In this document: one piece after another, positions 17,688 through 26,653 of the stretch | How the letters are laid out: each line of letters opens with the position of its first letter | Position numbering within the stretch: the first letter of the stretch is position 1 | Source of the DNA: Mucilaginibacter lappiensis | GTDB taxonomy: Bacteria > Bacteroidota > Bacteroidia > Sphingobacteriales > Sphingobacteriaceae | Length of the DNA stretch: 64,000 nt | Direction of reading: 5' to 3' | Assembly: GCF_900155965.1 (NCBI RefSeq) | Contig: NZ_FTMG01000018.1 | Coordinates: forward strand, 62,001-126,000 | Made by a program: the position numbers and the translations under genes | Notes under the pieces: generated by a model | What the model saw: the letters and a program-made list of their open reading frames with translations, nothing else | The model's database searches: none | What the model was told of the DNA's origin: nothing

Positions 17688-18056
17688 ATGAAAAACGAAA
17701 TGGTAGAATTAACTAGAAATTCAAAAGAAGTGGTATTGGCCTTTATAGATGCGATGAATAAGGAAGATTTTGCCATTGCCAGGAAATATTTAGCAACGGA
17801 TATGACTTTTAAAGGAGTACTGGGTGCGCGTGATGGAGCGGAGGCATATATGAACGATATGGAGAAGATGAAATTTAAATACGATCTGAAAAAGACCATT
17901 GCCGAAGGAGATGATGTGTGTTTGTTTTATGATATTGATATGGGACGGGTTACCGTATTCGGTTGCGGATGGTATCAGGTTAAGGGCGGTAAAATAAGCT
18001 CTTTTAGAGTGATTTTTGATCCACGGCTGGTTTTGGAACAATCAAATAAAAATTAA
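17688..18056 (+). CDS. NTF2-like/SnoaL-type small protein
   Basis: 122 residues from ATG 17688 (MKNEMVELT); an earlier ATG at 17667 would add seven residues. Pattern of the cone-shaped NTF2-like fold: helix KEVVLAFIDAMNKEDFAIARKYLATDMTF, the GARDGAEAYMNDMEKM segment and C-terminal strands ending in KGGKISSFRVIFDPR. Cytoplasmic. Members act as small isomerases, hydrolases or binding proteins; the ligand is unknown. It precedes an NmrA-like reductase gene by 52 bases. Confidence 0.7.
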   Translation: MKNEMVELTRNSKEVVLAFIDAMNKEDFAIARKYLATDMTFKGVLGARDGAEAYMNDMEKMKFKYDLKKTIAEGDDVCLFYDIDMGRVTVFGCGWYQVKGGKISSFRVIFDPRLVLEQSNKN

Positions 18057-18108
18057 AATAATTCATCGAACCTAACCTTATTAATTATTCATTACAAAAG
18101 CTTAACGG

Positions 18109-18885
18109 ATGAAGAATGTATTAGTGACAGGAGGTACTGGCCTGCTGGGGAAAGAAGTTGTAGATCAGTTATTATCCATTAAATATGGTGTTACTGTATT
18201 AAGCTCAAAAAAAAATGCAACTGTCCCTGCCGGTGTGCAGTTAATAAAAGGCGATCTGGCTTCGAACAGAGGTTTAGAAGAAGCCACAAGGGATGCTGAT
18301 ATTATTGTCCACTGTGCAAGTAATCCTAAAGATACTCAAAGTGTAGATATCAAAGGGACACAAAACTTATTGAACGCGATAGACCGGGATAAAACCCTTC
18401 ATTTTGTTTATATCTCTATTATTAACGTTGATAAAAGCAACTATGCATATTATCAAACTAAAATACGGGTAGAGCAAATGATAGCAGCCAGCGGGATTCC
18501 GTTTTCCGTTTTGCGTACTACTCAGTTTCATAATTATGTACTCTCTATTTTAAAAACATTTGATAAAAAAAATGGTACACTAGCCATTCCCGATGGTATG
18601 CATTTTCAATCTATAGAAGTAAAGGAGGCAGCAACCTTACTGGTGGATTTAGCACAAAGGGAACCGGTAGGATTAGTGCGTGGAGTAGGGGGGCCGGAAC
18701 TGCTTAAATTTGAAGAAATGGCAAAAACATATCTTCATGTACTCAGCCGGAAAGATGAACTAAAAGTGCGACCACTTCAGAGTGAAGAATATGATCGTTA
18801 TCGTTCTGAAAATAATATTTGGCCAACCAATAGCTATGGACGGGTAACATGGGAAGCTTTTTTACGGCATGATTTAGCAAGTTGA
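18109..18885 (+). CDS. NAD(P)-binding NmrA-like/atypical SDR protein
   Basis: 258 residues. The N-terminus is a Rossmann fold with the TGGTGLLG dinucleotide motif (residues 7-14), then IVHCAS after the fourth strand and the YYQTKIRVEQ segment containing the Tyr-x-x-x-Lys pair. The sequence resembles NmrA-like and atypical short-chain dehydrogenases acting on small molecules or sensing NAD(P). Cytoplasmic. Likely transcribed with the NTF2-like gene. Substrate unknown. Confidence 0.82.
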   Translation: MKNVLVTGGTGLLGKEVVDQLLSIKYGVTVLSSKKNATVPAGVQLIKGDLASNRGLEEATRDADIIVHCASNPKDTQSVDIKGTQNLLNAIDRDKTLHFVYISIINVDKSNYAYYQTKIRVEQMIAASGIPFSVLRTTQFHNYVLSILKTFDKKNGTLAIPDGMHFQSIEVKEAATLLVDLAQREPVGLVRGVGGPELLKFEEMAKTYLHVLSRKDELKVRPLQSEEYDRYRSENNIWPTNSYGRVTWEAFLRHDLAS

Positions 18886-18914
18886 TATGATTGAAAAAGC
18901 TTGCATCTATTTGA

Positions 18915-20075
18915 TTAAATCTTAGCCAATGCCTGTTGAAGATCTTGAATCAGATATCCGGTATCTTCTAAACCAACATACATCCTAATCAATTGAAGGC
19001 GTTCATCTGTTGCTGTGTATTCCTGCTCCGAAATGGATGCAATTGATGGTAGTATCAAACTTTCGTGCCCACCCCAGGAAACAGCTAATAATATATGTTG
19101 CAGGTTATTACAAAATGCTTCTATTTTTTTAAAGGAAGAATTTTTTAAACTAAAGCTAAATAATCCGCCGCAACCCTGCATTTGTTCGTGCGCCAATTGT
19201 GTTTGTTTAAAACTCTCACTAAAAGGCCATATCAGTTGTTGTATGTGCTCATGCGCTTGTAACCATTTGGTAATAACTCCGGTACTTTCAAAGCTGCGTT
19301 GTAAACGTAATGGCAAAGTTCTTAATCCCCTTAACAGCAACCACGCAGAATGTGGAGAAATGGCTGGCCCCAGGTTCATGAATTCGTGGTCAAATATCTG
19401 CCTGATTAGTTCCCTGCTACCTGTAAGCACACCGGCTACTACATCTGAGTGCCCTCCGATATACTTAGTGGCCGATTGCGCTACCAGGTCGATACCCATG
19501 CTAATAGGTTGCTGGTATATAGGGCTGCAATAACTGTTATCAATCATGGTCACAATACCACGCGATCTGGCAAATTTTGCAATCTTTTTAATATCCTGTA
19601 ATTCGTAACTAAAGGTATTAGGGCTTTCTAAGAATATTAATCGTGTTTGGGGGATAACGGCTGTTTCAAAATTGTCATAAACAGTGCCGTCAATAAAAGT
19701 GGTGTTTATGCCAAATTTGGGTAAAAACTCTTTAAAAAGTTTTATGGTCCAGCTATAAGGGTTCTCGACGGCAACAATATGATCACCTGATTTTAGTAAT
19801 GCAAGTAAGGGGACACTTATAGCGCCGATACCGCTGCTAAATACCAAAGCATCGTCTGCCCCGTCAAGAGCGGCCAGCTTTTTTCTTAATATACTCAGTG
19901 TTGGGTTTTGACCCCTGGAGTACAAATTGGTGTCAAATTCATCGGCCATGGCCTGTCTGAGATCTGTTACCGTATTAAAAGTGAAATTGCTTGATTGTAT
20001 GATGGGAGGCGAAACCGCGTTGAAGTAATTTTCTCTTTCTTCTCCCAATTCATTTAATATAAATGAAAGCTCCAT
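18915..20075 (-). CDS. Cys/Met-metabolism PLP-dependent enzyme
   Basis: 386 residues, the usual length of the trans-sulfuration family (cystathionine gamma-synthase, cystathionine beta-lyase, methionine gamma-lyase). Lys204 in SATKYIGGHSDVVAG binds PLP; the Asp in VTMIDNSYCSP contacts the pyridine N, and LYSRGQNPT holds the phosphate-binding Tyr/Arg pair. The exact reaction cannot be decided. It starts two bases after the stop of an amino-acid permease gene, so the pair probably takes up and processes a sulfur or related amino acid. Confidence 0.87.
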   Translation of the reverse strand: MELSFILNELGEERENYFNAVSPPIIQSSNFTFNTVTDLRQAMADEFDTNLYSRGQNPTLSILRKKLAALDGADDALVFSSGIGAISVPLLALLKSGDHIVAVENPYSWTIKLFKEFLPKFGINTTFIDGTVYDNFETAVIPQTRLIFLESPNTFSYELQDIKKIAKFARSRGIVTMIDNSYCSPIYQQPISMGIDLVAQSATKYIGGHSDVVAGVLTGSRELIRQIFDHEFMNLGPAISPHSAWLLLRGLRTLPLRLQRSFESTGVITKWLQAHEHIQQLIWPFSESFKQTQLAHEQMQGCGGLFSFSLKNSSFKKIEAFCNNLQHILLAVSWGGHESLILPSIASISEQEYTATDERLQLIRMYVGLEDTGYLIQDLQQALAKI

Positions 20076-20077
20076 AG

Positions 20078-21415
20078 TTAAGGTATTATAATGGTGTTCT
20101 GGCTGTTTTTAGTAATAAAATATATAATAAGACCGGCAACAAATGCACAAAGGCATATCAACGCAGCCAAAGGGTTTTCGATAAAGATGCTTATGGTAAC
20201 AAACCAGTAAGCAACAATAAAAATAATAGGGATAACAGGGTACCATTTCATGGTGTAAATACCAGTCCCATTAAGATGTTTGGTTTTTTTTCTTAAAATA
20301 AAAATAGTAACCGCCGCAGTGGAAAGCCCAATAGTATCAAAAAACATAACATAGCTGAGCATTTTTTGAAACGAACTGATAAAAAACAGTATAAGAAGTA
20401 CTGCGGTTACAAAAAAGCTCAAGCCAAATTCCTGCACTTGTGTTTTTTGGTTAACACGTTTAAAACGGTTAGGTAAGATTCCGTCCTCGGCCATGGCGTA
20501 GTATACTCTTGGATTGGCCATGATATTAACATTGATAAAAGCGAGTACTGATACAAACATCAGCAATGAAATGATCTTATAGCCAACTGCTCCAAAAATA
20601 GCACCGGCCAGGGTAGCAGCCAGAGCGGTTTTATGCTGAAGGCCCTTGATACCTAAAACCGAATAATAGGCAAAGTTAATAAGCAGGTATAGGAATATAA
20701 CTGTTATCATCCCCGTAAATATTGCTTTAGGGATGTTCGTTTTGGCATTAATAATGTCGCCTCCAAAGTTAATAGTTTGTTGATAACCGCCATAAGTAAA
20801 GAATACGGCAACCAAACTTATCCCAAACGCACTCAAATTATATTTATTATCGCCAGGTGGTACAATAATTCTATAGGTGGTGGGTGTTATATGACTTTTA
20901 AAAACGGCCGTGCAGAGAATAAGGATCATGCTTATTTTAAAAATGGTAAGCGCATTTTGGGTTCTGGCACTCATTTTAATACCTAAAAAGTTAATAATAT
21001 ACAAAATAAGTACTGATGTGATAGTCATGATCTTAATGCCCAGATCATTTTGCAGGCTTGCAGGCATAATTATTGGGTTAATATACTCTGCACCTATAAG
21101 TGCAACAGCGGCCACTGAAGCGGCGTTGCTAATCACCAATATCCAGTTGATCATAAAAGCGAAAGCCGGATGAAAACAATATGAAAAAACTTTATAGAAC
21201 CCGCCGGTTGTTGGATAGCGTGCCCCTATTTCGGCAAAAGTAAGGGCTCCGCATAAACTAACTGCACCTCCAAAAAACCAGGCTCCAAAATAAAGGAAAG
21301 GATTGCTTGAACTAGTAGCTACTTCACCGGGTGTTGCAAAAATCCCCATTCCTATCACCAGACTGATAACGATCATGGAAAGATCAAAGCGGGTCAGTTT
21401 GGGCGTAATGCTCAT
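20078..21415 (-). CDS. APC superfamily amino acid permease
   Basis: 445 residues and about 12 membrane helices. The first helix has the unwound GMGIFATPGEVA segment of APC transporters that binds the amino-acid backbone, followed by FGGAVSLCGALTFAEIGARYPTTGG. The resemblance is to amino acid/polyamine/cationic amino acid permeases. Inner membrane uptake. It is the first gene of a unit with the PLP enzyme; divergent from the LacI gene over a 280-base gap with no clear promoter box. Confidence 0.88.
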   Translation of the reverse strand: MSITPKLTRFDLSMIVISLVIGMGIFATPGEVATSSSNPFLYFGAWFFGGAVSLCGALTFAEIGARYPTTGGFYKVFSYCFHPAFAFMINWILVISNAASVAAVALIGAEYINPIIMPASLQNDLGIKIMTITSVLILYIINFLGIKMSARTQNALTIFKISMILILCTAVFKSHITPTTYRIIVPPGDNKYNLSAFGISLVAVFFTYGGYQQTINFGGDIINAKTNIPKAIFTGMITVIFLYLLINFAYYSVLGIKGLQHKTALAATLAGAIFGAVGYKIISLLMFVSVLAFINVNIMANPRVYYAMAEDGILPNRFKRVNQKTQVQEFGLSFFVTAVLLILFFISSFQKMLSYVMFFDTIGLSTAAVTIFILRKKTKHLNGTGIYTMKWYPVIPIIFIVAYWFVTISIFIENPLAALICLCAFVAGLIIYFITKNSQNTIIIP

Positions 21416-21695
21416 ATCAATTGTGGTAAATCAATGTTTAGTATTAAAGGGATGTTAATTTAAAATGGTAATTTAAGCATATTTATTAATTAAAATCTGT
21501 GTTACTAAAAGGTTTTACTAACCTTAAGCAACTCATATATTATTTATAGAAAAAGAACGTTTATGATAAATCACTGTAATAAAATAATAAGTGTAGCAGC
21601 ATTGTTATAAATTTATATTTTTGATAAACCGGGTATTTGCCTAATTTGTTGCTGTTAATACAGTACACCTGAAAATCACAAGAGACTAACAAATA

Positions 21696-22739
21696 ATGAT
21701 AAATAAAAAAATATCCATAAAGGATATCGCAAAACTTACCAATACCTCCATTACAACGGTATCATTTGTTTTAAACGGCAAGGGCCGTATTAGTAAAGAG
21801 ATAACCAAAAAAATATTGGACGTAGCTGCCAAAAATGGGTATGAGCCCAATCGGATGGCAGTAGGCCTTCGTACCGGCGTTTCAAAAGTAATCGGCCTGG
21901 TGGTTGAAACCATCGGCGGCCCGTTTTTTGGGGCGATGGCCAAAGTTATAGAGGAAGAAGCCGAAAAAGAAGGGTACAGAATTATTTATTGCAGTACTAA
22001 CAATAATATCCAAAAAGGAAAGGATGTAATCAGGATGCTTTCTCAACAATTGGTTGATGGTTATATCATTACACCGATGAAAGGATTAGAGAAAGATATA
22101 CAAAGCCTGGTAGCTAATGAAAAACCCGTTGTATTAATAGATGGTTATTTTCCGGGCTTGGATATTCCTCATGTGCTGGTTGATAATCATGGTAGCGCTT
22201 TTAACGCAGTAAATCATCTTTTAAAGGTTGGATATAAAAAGATAGGCCTGATAACTGCCGATCTGGACCTGATCCAATTGCAGGATCGTACCCGCGGATA
22301 TAAAGATGCTTTAAAAATTAATAATATAAAGGAAGATAAAAAACTGATATTTAAATTACCTTTTGATACCGATAAGGATAAGGCCATAAACTCCATAAAG
22401 GCCTTTATAAAACAACAGAAACAGATGGATGCGGTATTCTTTACCACAAACTATTTAGGTACAATGGGCTTGGAAAGTATCAAGCAGTTGGAGTTAAATA
22501 TTCCACAGGATTTAGCTATGGTAAGTTTTGATGATAATGAAATATTTAGTTTGTATCCACCCGGAATCACAACTATACAACAACCTACATATGAGATAGC
22601 AAAATCGGCTATTGATCTTTTATTGGCACAAATGGGGGCCGATCGGCATAATATATCAAAAATTAAACTGCAGATACCTTCTAAACTTATAGAGCGGGGA
22701 TCAACAGCAGAAAAGAAAGAGGTATTGGTGAAAAATTAA
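21696..22739 (+). CDS. LacI family transcriptional regulator
   Basis: 347 residues. The DNA-binding domain is at the start (ISIKDIAKLTNTSITTVSFVLNG) with the hinge helix around PNRMAVGLRTG, followed by a periplasmic-binding-protein-like sensor domain (IGLVVETIGGPFFGAM, GYKKIGLITADL, MVSFDDNEIF, TTIQQPTYEIAKSAIDLL). It binds palindromic operators with a central CG in this family. Three such sites lie downstream, before susC, so it probably represses the polysaccharide locus until a sugar is bound. LacI control is less common for such loci than SusR, hybrid two-component or ECF-sigma control. Confidence 0.93.
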   Translation: MINKKISIKDIAKLTNTSITTVSFVLNGKGRISKEITKKILDVAAKNGYEPNRMAVGLRTGVSKVIGLVVETIGGPFFGAMAKVIEEEAEKEGYRIIYCSTNNNIQKGKDVIRMLSQQLVDGYIITPMKGLEKDIQSLVANEKPVVLIDGYFPGLDIPHVLVDNHGSAFNAVNHLLKVGYKKIGLITADLDLIQLQDRTRGYKDALKINNIKEDKKLIFKLPFDTDKDKAINSIKAFIKQQKQMDAVFFTTNYLGTMGLESIKQLELNIPQDLAMVSFDDNEIFSLYPPGITTIQQPTYEIAKSAIDLLLAQMGADRHNISKIKLQIPSKLIERGSTAEKKEVLVKN

Positions 22740-22916
22740 GAGTTTCTGCTTATCAAAATCTATCTATTTTAAGAATATTTGAATTATCTGGAGTCAACTG
22801 TAATTTAAAATTCAAAAAATCAGTTTTTATATTATCATTTTTATATTTTTTAATGAATATTAATGTGCTTGTCGAAATAAATTAAGTTTTTCGATAAAAA
22901 ATGATCTGAAAATTTG

Positions 22917-22930
22917 GTAAAACATTTTAC
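22917..22930. promoter_or_regulatory. LacI-type operator, weak
   Basis: GTAAAACATTTTAC: arms GTAAAA and TTTTAC with CA in the centre instead of CG. Shares AAAAC/TTTT arms with the two stronger sites. Confidence 0.5.
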
Positions 22931-22974
22931 TATCTTATATTTGATTATTCTATCTTATACGGTAAAACATATTT

Positions 22975-23000
22975 ATATTGATAAAACGTTTTATCAATAT
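22975..23000. promoter_or_regulatory. LacI-type operator, 26-bp perfect palindrome
   Basis: Core GATAAAACGTTTTATC with a central CG; symmetry extends to 13 bases each side. The form AAAACGTTTT fits LacI/CcpA-family operators. Lies between the lacI-type gene and susC. Confidence 0.8.
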
Positions 23001-23191
23001 TTTTAAAATCTTTCGCTACGGTGAAAGCGCTATTTGTTTTATTAAGGCTGTTGTGCGTATATAAAATTGGAAAACAGCTTACTGGTTCATTTTTTTGGAT
23101 AAACGTTTTGTTGCTTTTATAGCTGAACTTGGCTTATAGGCATACTTTAAATCGGTGGTTTATCATCGGAGGTTGCTTGTTATGCACTTTT

Positions 23192-23209
23192 TGATAAAAC
23201 GTTTTATCA
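23192..23209. promoter_or_regulatory. LacI-type operator, 18-bp perfect palindrome
   Basis: TGATAAAACGTTTTATCA, the same core as 22975-23000 and 217 bases from it. This spacing would allow looping by a tetrameric or paired repressor. Confidence 0.8.
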
Positions 23210-23371
23210 TATTTAGTAATTTATTGTTAAATTTAATTCAACTGCATGAAGAAACAAAGACTTACCGCTTAAAAGCAGGTAGCAACTCGCTACCAAAACT
23301 TCTTACTACCTCAGTTGCAGGGGCATCACCCTTGTCAAAACAATCTTTAACTGTTCATTTAATTAAAAATT

Positions 23372-26300
23372 ATGATCAAATTTTTCTACGAAAAAAAATT
23401 CCTTTATTACACGTGCATCATTCCAATCCTGTTGGTATTGGGAATGCCTGTATTGCAAGCCCAGGACGCTAAAACTACCGGTAACCAGGTTACTGTAGCT
23501 GGTTTAATTAAAGATGCCAGTGGCCCTTTGCCTGGCGCATCTATTGTTTTAACAGGTTCTGCTTCGGGTGTGTCGGCCAATACATCGGGAAGATTTACTT
23601 TAAAAGTTGAAACCGGTAAATCAATTACCATAAGAATGCTGGGTTATGAGGCACAAACCATTAAGATTACCGAACCTAATACAAATTTAGTAGTTGTACT
23701 CAAGACCGATCAAAAGGTACTCAAAGATGTGGTGGTTATTGGTTATCAACAGGTTTCACGCAGAAGCGTAAGCGCTGCAATTACTTCTGTTGACCCTAAA
23801 ACCATTGCCGATATTCCTACACCAACCTTTGATGCGTTGTTGCAGGGAAGAGTAGCGGGTTTGAACGTACAGAATTTTTCGGGCGAGCCGGGGGTACGGA
23901 GTAATGTAACTTTGAGAGGTAATACCTCAGTTAGCCGTAGTATTGATAATAATACAGGGTCTGCATCAGGTAAAGCAAGCTTAGCCAGGGCCATTTCAGG
24001 ACCACTATATGTGATTGATGGTGTGCCACAAAGCACTGAGGATATAGCCGCAATTAATTACGGTACAGGTACCGGTACAGATGTGCTTGCAGGTATCCCC
24101 ATTAATGACATTGACAACATTGACATATTAAAAGATGCGTCTGCAGCGGCCATTTATGGTTCAAGGGGAGCCAATGGGGTTATCATTATCACCACAAAAA
24201 AAGGTACTGCCGGTAAAACCAGGATAAACTTCTCAACCTATCACGGTATTGTTGATCAACCCAAGTTAGATAAGGTACTTACCGGGGCCGAAGAAACCAG
24301 AGCTAAGTTAAACTTGATTAATCATTATGGCAATTATACAAATCTTAGGAACATCCCACAGATATTAACCGATACTTTAAATCCGGCATTTAATAATGCC
24401 AACGATTATCGGAGCGGCATTTATCAAACAGGTAAGGTTGATAACTACGAGCTGTCTATAAGCGGTGGTAATGACCTGGTAACTTACCGTTACGGTTTAA
24501 ACTATTACAATGAAGATGGAATTATCAAAAAAACGGGCCTGCAGCGTTACGCCCTAAACAGTACAGTTGGTATTAACATATCACCTAAATTAAAGATAAG
24601 TACCCAGATCAGGTTTTACCGGGTTGATCGCCCCACCTCACTGAGTGATTTGAGTGGTAACGTAAATCCATTTACCGGGGGATATTATGCTAATAGCCCA
24701 TTGCCACCATCAAACTTATATCTCACACAGGACAATAAAGATTTTCTTTATGGCAGTTCAAATGTATCAACAGATGCCAATACCAACAATAGTATTACCA
24801 TTAGCCCTACTATTGACTGGCACATCAATGATCATTGGTTATTTAATACAGTTATTTCGTACGAAAGTGCCGGGAGCCGCAGGGATGCTTATACACCAGG
24901 AGTAGTAAGGCAGAGTGGGTTAGGATATGCGTCAAGCTTTGTTGATAACTCTGCCAATTACCTGATGAGTAATAATATCCAGTTTAGTACCACCTTGAAT
25001 AAGGATCACCATATAAACGTTTTATTGGGTCAAAATACAGAATACCACTCCTATAGAGCAACTGATGCTGAGGCGGATGGAATTCCTAATGATCAGATAT
25101 CCATTGTTAAAGTATTAAACAAAAATAATTCCACAGCCTATTCAGATTTGATTGAAAGCGGCATTCAAACCGGTTTCCTAAGGTTAAATTACGACTTTAA
25201 AGGTCGCTACCTCATATCAGGCGTGTTTAACGCCGATGCGTCATCTAAGTTTGGTGCAGGGCAACGGGTAGGTTATTTCCCTTCCGTATCTGCAGGTTGG
25301 ATCATCAGTGATGAGCCCTTTATGAAAAGTACCAAAAACTGGCTTACCTTATTTAAGCTGCGCGCAAGCTATGGTATCACTGGTCGTCAGCCAGATAGTG
25401 GCGATAATTATCTGTCGTTCAATACTTATAATATAGGTGCAGGTGGTTTTACGGGTAGCAGCAGTCCGCAAACCGGGCAAAATCTTTCCAATACTTATAA
25501 CGGTATTGCAGCGATATCCCCTAATTTTAACGGCGGTTTAAGCAATAAAAACTTAACCTGGGAACATTCAAAACAGGCAAATCTTGGGGTCGACCTTACT
25601 TTTCTTGATGGTCGTTTTAATTTTGTTGCCGATGCTTATGTTAAAAACACCAGTAAGGGTATTTTTAGTTTGAGCTTGCCGGTAACTACCGGTTATACCA
25701 CCATTGTAACCAACTCTATTGGTACACAAAACCGCGGTTTGGAAGCATCTTTTATTGCACATTATTTTAATCCTAAGAGTGCTTTTCAGTGGGAAACCGA
25801 TTTTAACATTGCTTATAACCAAAATGAAATTACTTCATTGCCAAACGGTGGACGCGATATTTATATAGATCATTATGTTTTAAGGCAGGGGCAACCAATT
25901 AACGAGTTTAACCTGTTTCAGCAAACGGGGGTTTACAAAACAGATAAGGATGTTCCTATTAACCCGGTAACAGGGCAACCACTAAGTTTTTATGGCTATC
26001 CGTTTAAAGGTGGCGACCCGATATGGAAAGATTCAAACGGCGACGGCGTTCTTGACCAAACAGACTATGTGCCGGCAGGAAATCCCAATCCTAAATTCAC
26101 CGGCGGGTTTAATAATATTTTTGGCTATAAAAACTGGACCGTATCAGTATTCTGTACTTTTACGCTTGGACGCGATATTTTTAACGATTACCTGGTTGGT
26201 AAATTATCACATCTGGTGCCAACTGACGATGGTAATTCTGACCCGTACCATGATATTACTAATAATGCTTTTCCTGATCTAAGCGGCATTAATTACTGGC

Positions 26301-26626
26301 AAAATCCTGGTGATAATGCAAAATACCCCTCACTAAGTTCGGTAAGCGGAACCAGGTATAAATATGCTGCATCAAGTTCGGCCTGGGTCGAGAACGGAAG
26401 CTATCTGCGTGTAAAAACGGTTTCCTTATCCTACACATTCAATCCAGCTGTTTTAAAAAATCTGCACCTGAGCCGCTTAAGGGTATATGGTATGGTTGAT
26501 AACCTGCATATTTTCCAAAAATCAAACGTACCCGATGCCGAAGAAGTTGATGCTTTTGGTATTTACAATGGTAGTGGTTACCCTATTCCTAAAAAGTATA
26601 CCCTGGGTGTTGATGTAAGCTTTTAA
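23372..26626 (+). CDS. susC: SusC/RagA family TonB-linked outer membrane protein
   Basis: 1084 residues, normal for the family. Signal peptide to about residue 31 (VLQAQ), CarboxypepD_reg-like domain at about 40-115, TonB plug at about 120-285 with the SusC signature KDASAAAIYGSRGANGVI, then the outer-membrane barrel to the terminal strand GVDVSF. No secretin/STN extension, so no sigma/anti-sigma signalling is expected. It forms the gated pore under the SusD lid and imports oligosaccharides. First gene of the + strand operon. Confidence 0.96.
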   Translation: MIKFFYEKKFLYYTCIIPILLVLGMPVLQAQDAKTTGNQVTVAGLIKDASGPLPGASIVLTGSASGVSANTSGRFTLKVETGKSITIRMLGYEAQTIKITEPNTNLVVVLKTDQKVLKDVVVIGYQQVSRRSVSAAITSVDPKTIADIPTPTFDALLQGRVAGLNVQNFSGEPGVRSNVTLRGNTSVSRSIDNNTGSASGKASLARAISGPLYVIDGVPQSTEDIAAINYGTGTGTDVLAGIPINDIDNIDILKDASAAAIYGSRGANGVIIITTKKGTAGKTRINFSTYHGIVDQPKLDKVLTGAEETRAKLNLINHYGNYTNLRNIPQILTDTLNPAFNNANDYRSGIYQTGKVDNYELSISGGNDLVTYRYGLNYYNEDGIIKKTGLQRYALNSTVGINISPKLKISTQIRFYRVDRPTSLSDLSGNVNPFTGGYYANSPLPPSNLYLTQDNKDFLYGSSNVSTDANTNNSITISPTIDWHINDHWLFNTVISYESAGSRRDAYTPGVVRQSGLGYASSFVDNSANYLMSNNIQFSTTLNKDHHINVLLGQNTEYHSYRATDAEADGIPNDQISIVKVLNKNNSTAYSDLIESGIQTGFLRLNYDFKGRYLISGVFNADASSKFGAGQRVGYFPSVSAGWIISDEPFMKSTKNWLTLFKLRASYGITGRQPDSGDNYLSFNTYNIGAGGFTGSSSPQTGQNLSNTYNGIAAISPNFNGGLSNKNLTWEHSKQANLGVDLTFLDGRFNFVADAYVKNTSKGIFSLSLPVTTGYTTIVTNSIGTQNRGLEASFIAHYFNPKSAFQWETDFNIAYNQNEITSLPNGGRDIYIDHYVLRQGQPINEFNLFQQTGVYKTDKDVPINPVTGQPLSFYGYPFKGGDPIWKDSNGDGVLDQTDYVPAGNPNPKFTGGFNNIFGYKNWTVSVFCTFTLGRDIFNDYLVGKLSHLVPTDDGNSDPYHDITNNAFPDLSGINYWQNPGDNAKYPSLSSVSGTRYKYAASSSAWVENGSYLRVKTVSLSYTFNPAVLKNLHLSRLRVYGMVDNLHIFQKSNVPDAEEVDAFGIYNGSGYPIPKKYTLGVDVSF

Positions 26627-26653
26627 TATTTAACGGCAATAAAACGAAAAGAA

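Larger units (their letters stand above)
22740..23371. other. 632-base regulatory region before susC
   Basis: No gene is supported; an open frame at 23155-23472 runs out of phase into susC and has no coding character. The region is AT-rich and contains three LacI-type palindromes (listed), a partial one at about 23098-23113 (GATAAACGTTTTGTT), and an untranslated leader of about 160 bases after the last operator. No TAnnTTTG box was found. Confidence 0.6.

Noticed and set aside
23155..23472. 105-codon + strand open frame before and inside susC
   Set aside because: It spans a LacI operator and continues out of phase into susC; the sequence has no domain or signal that looks coding.
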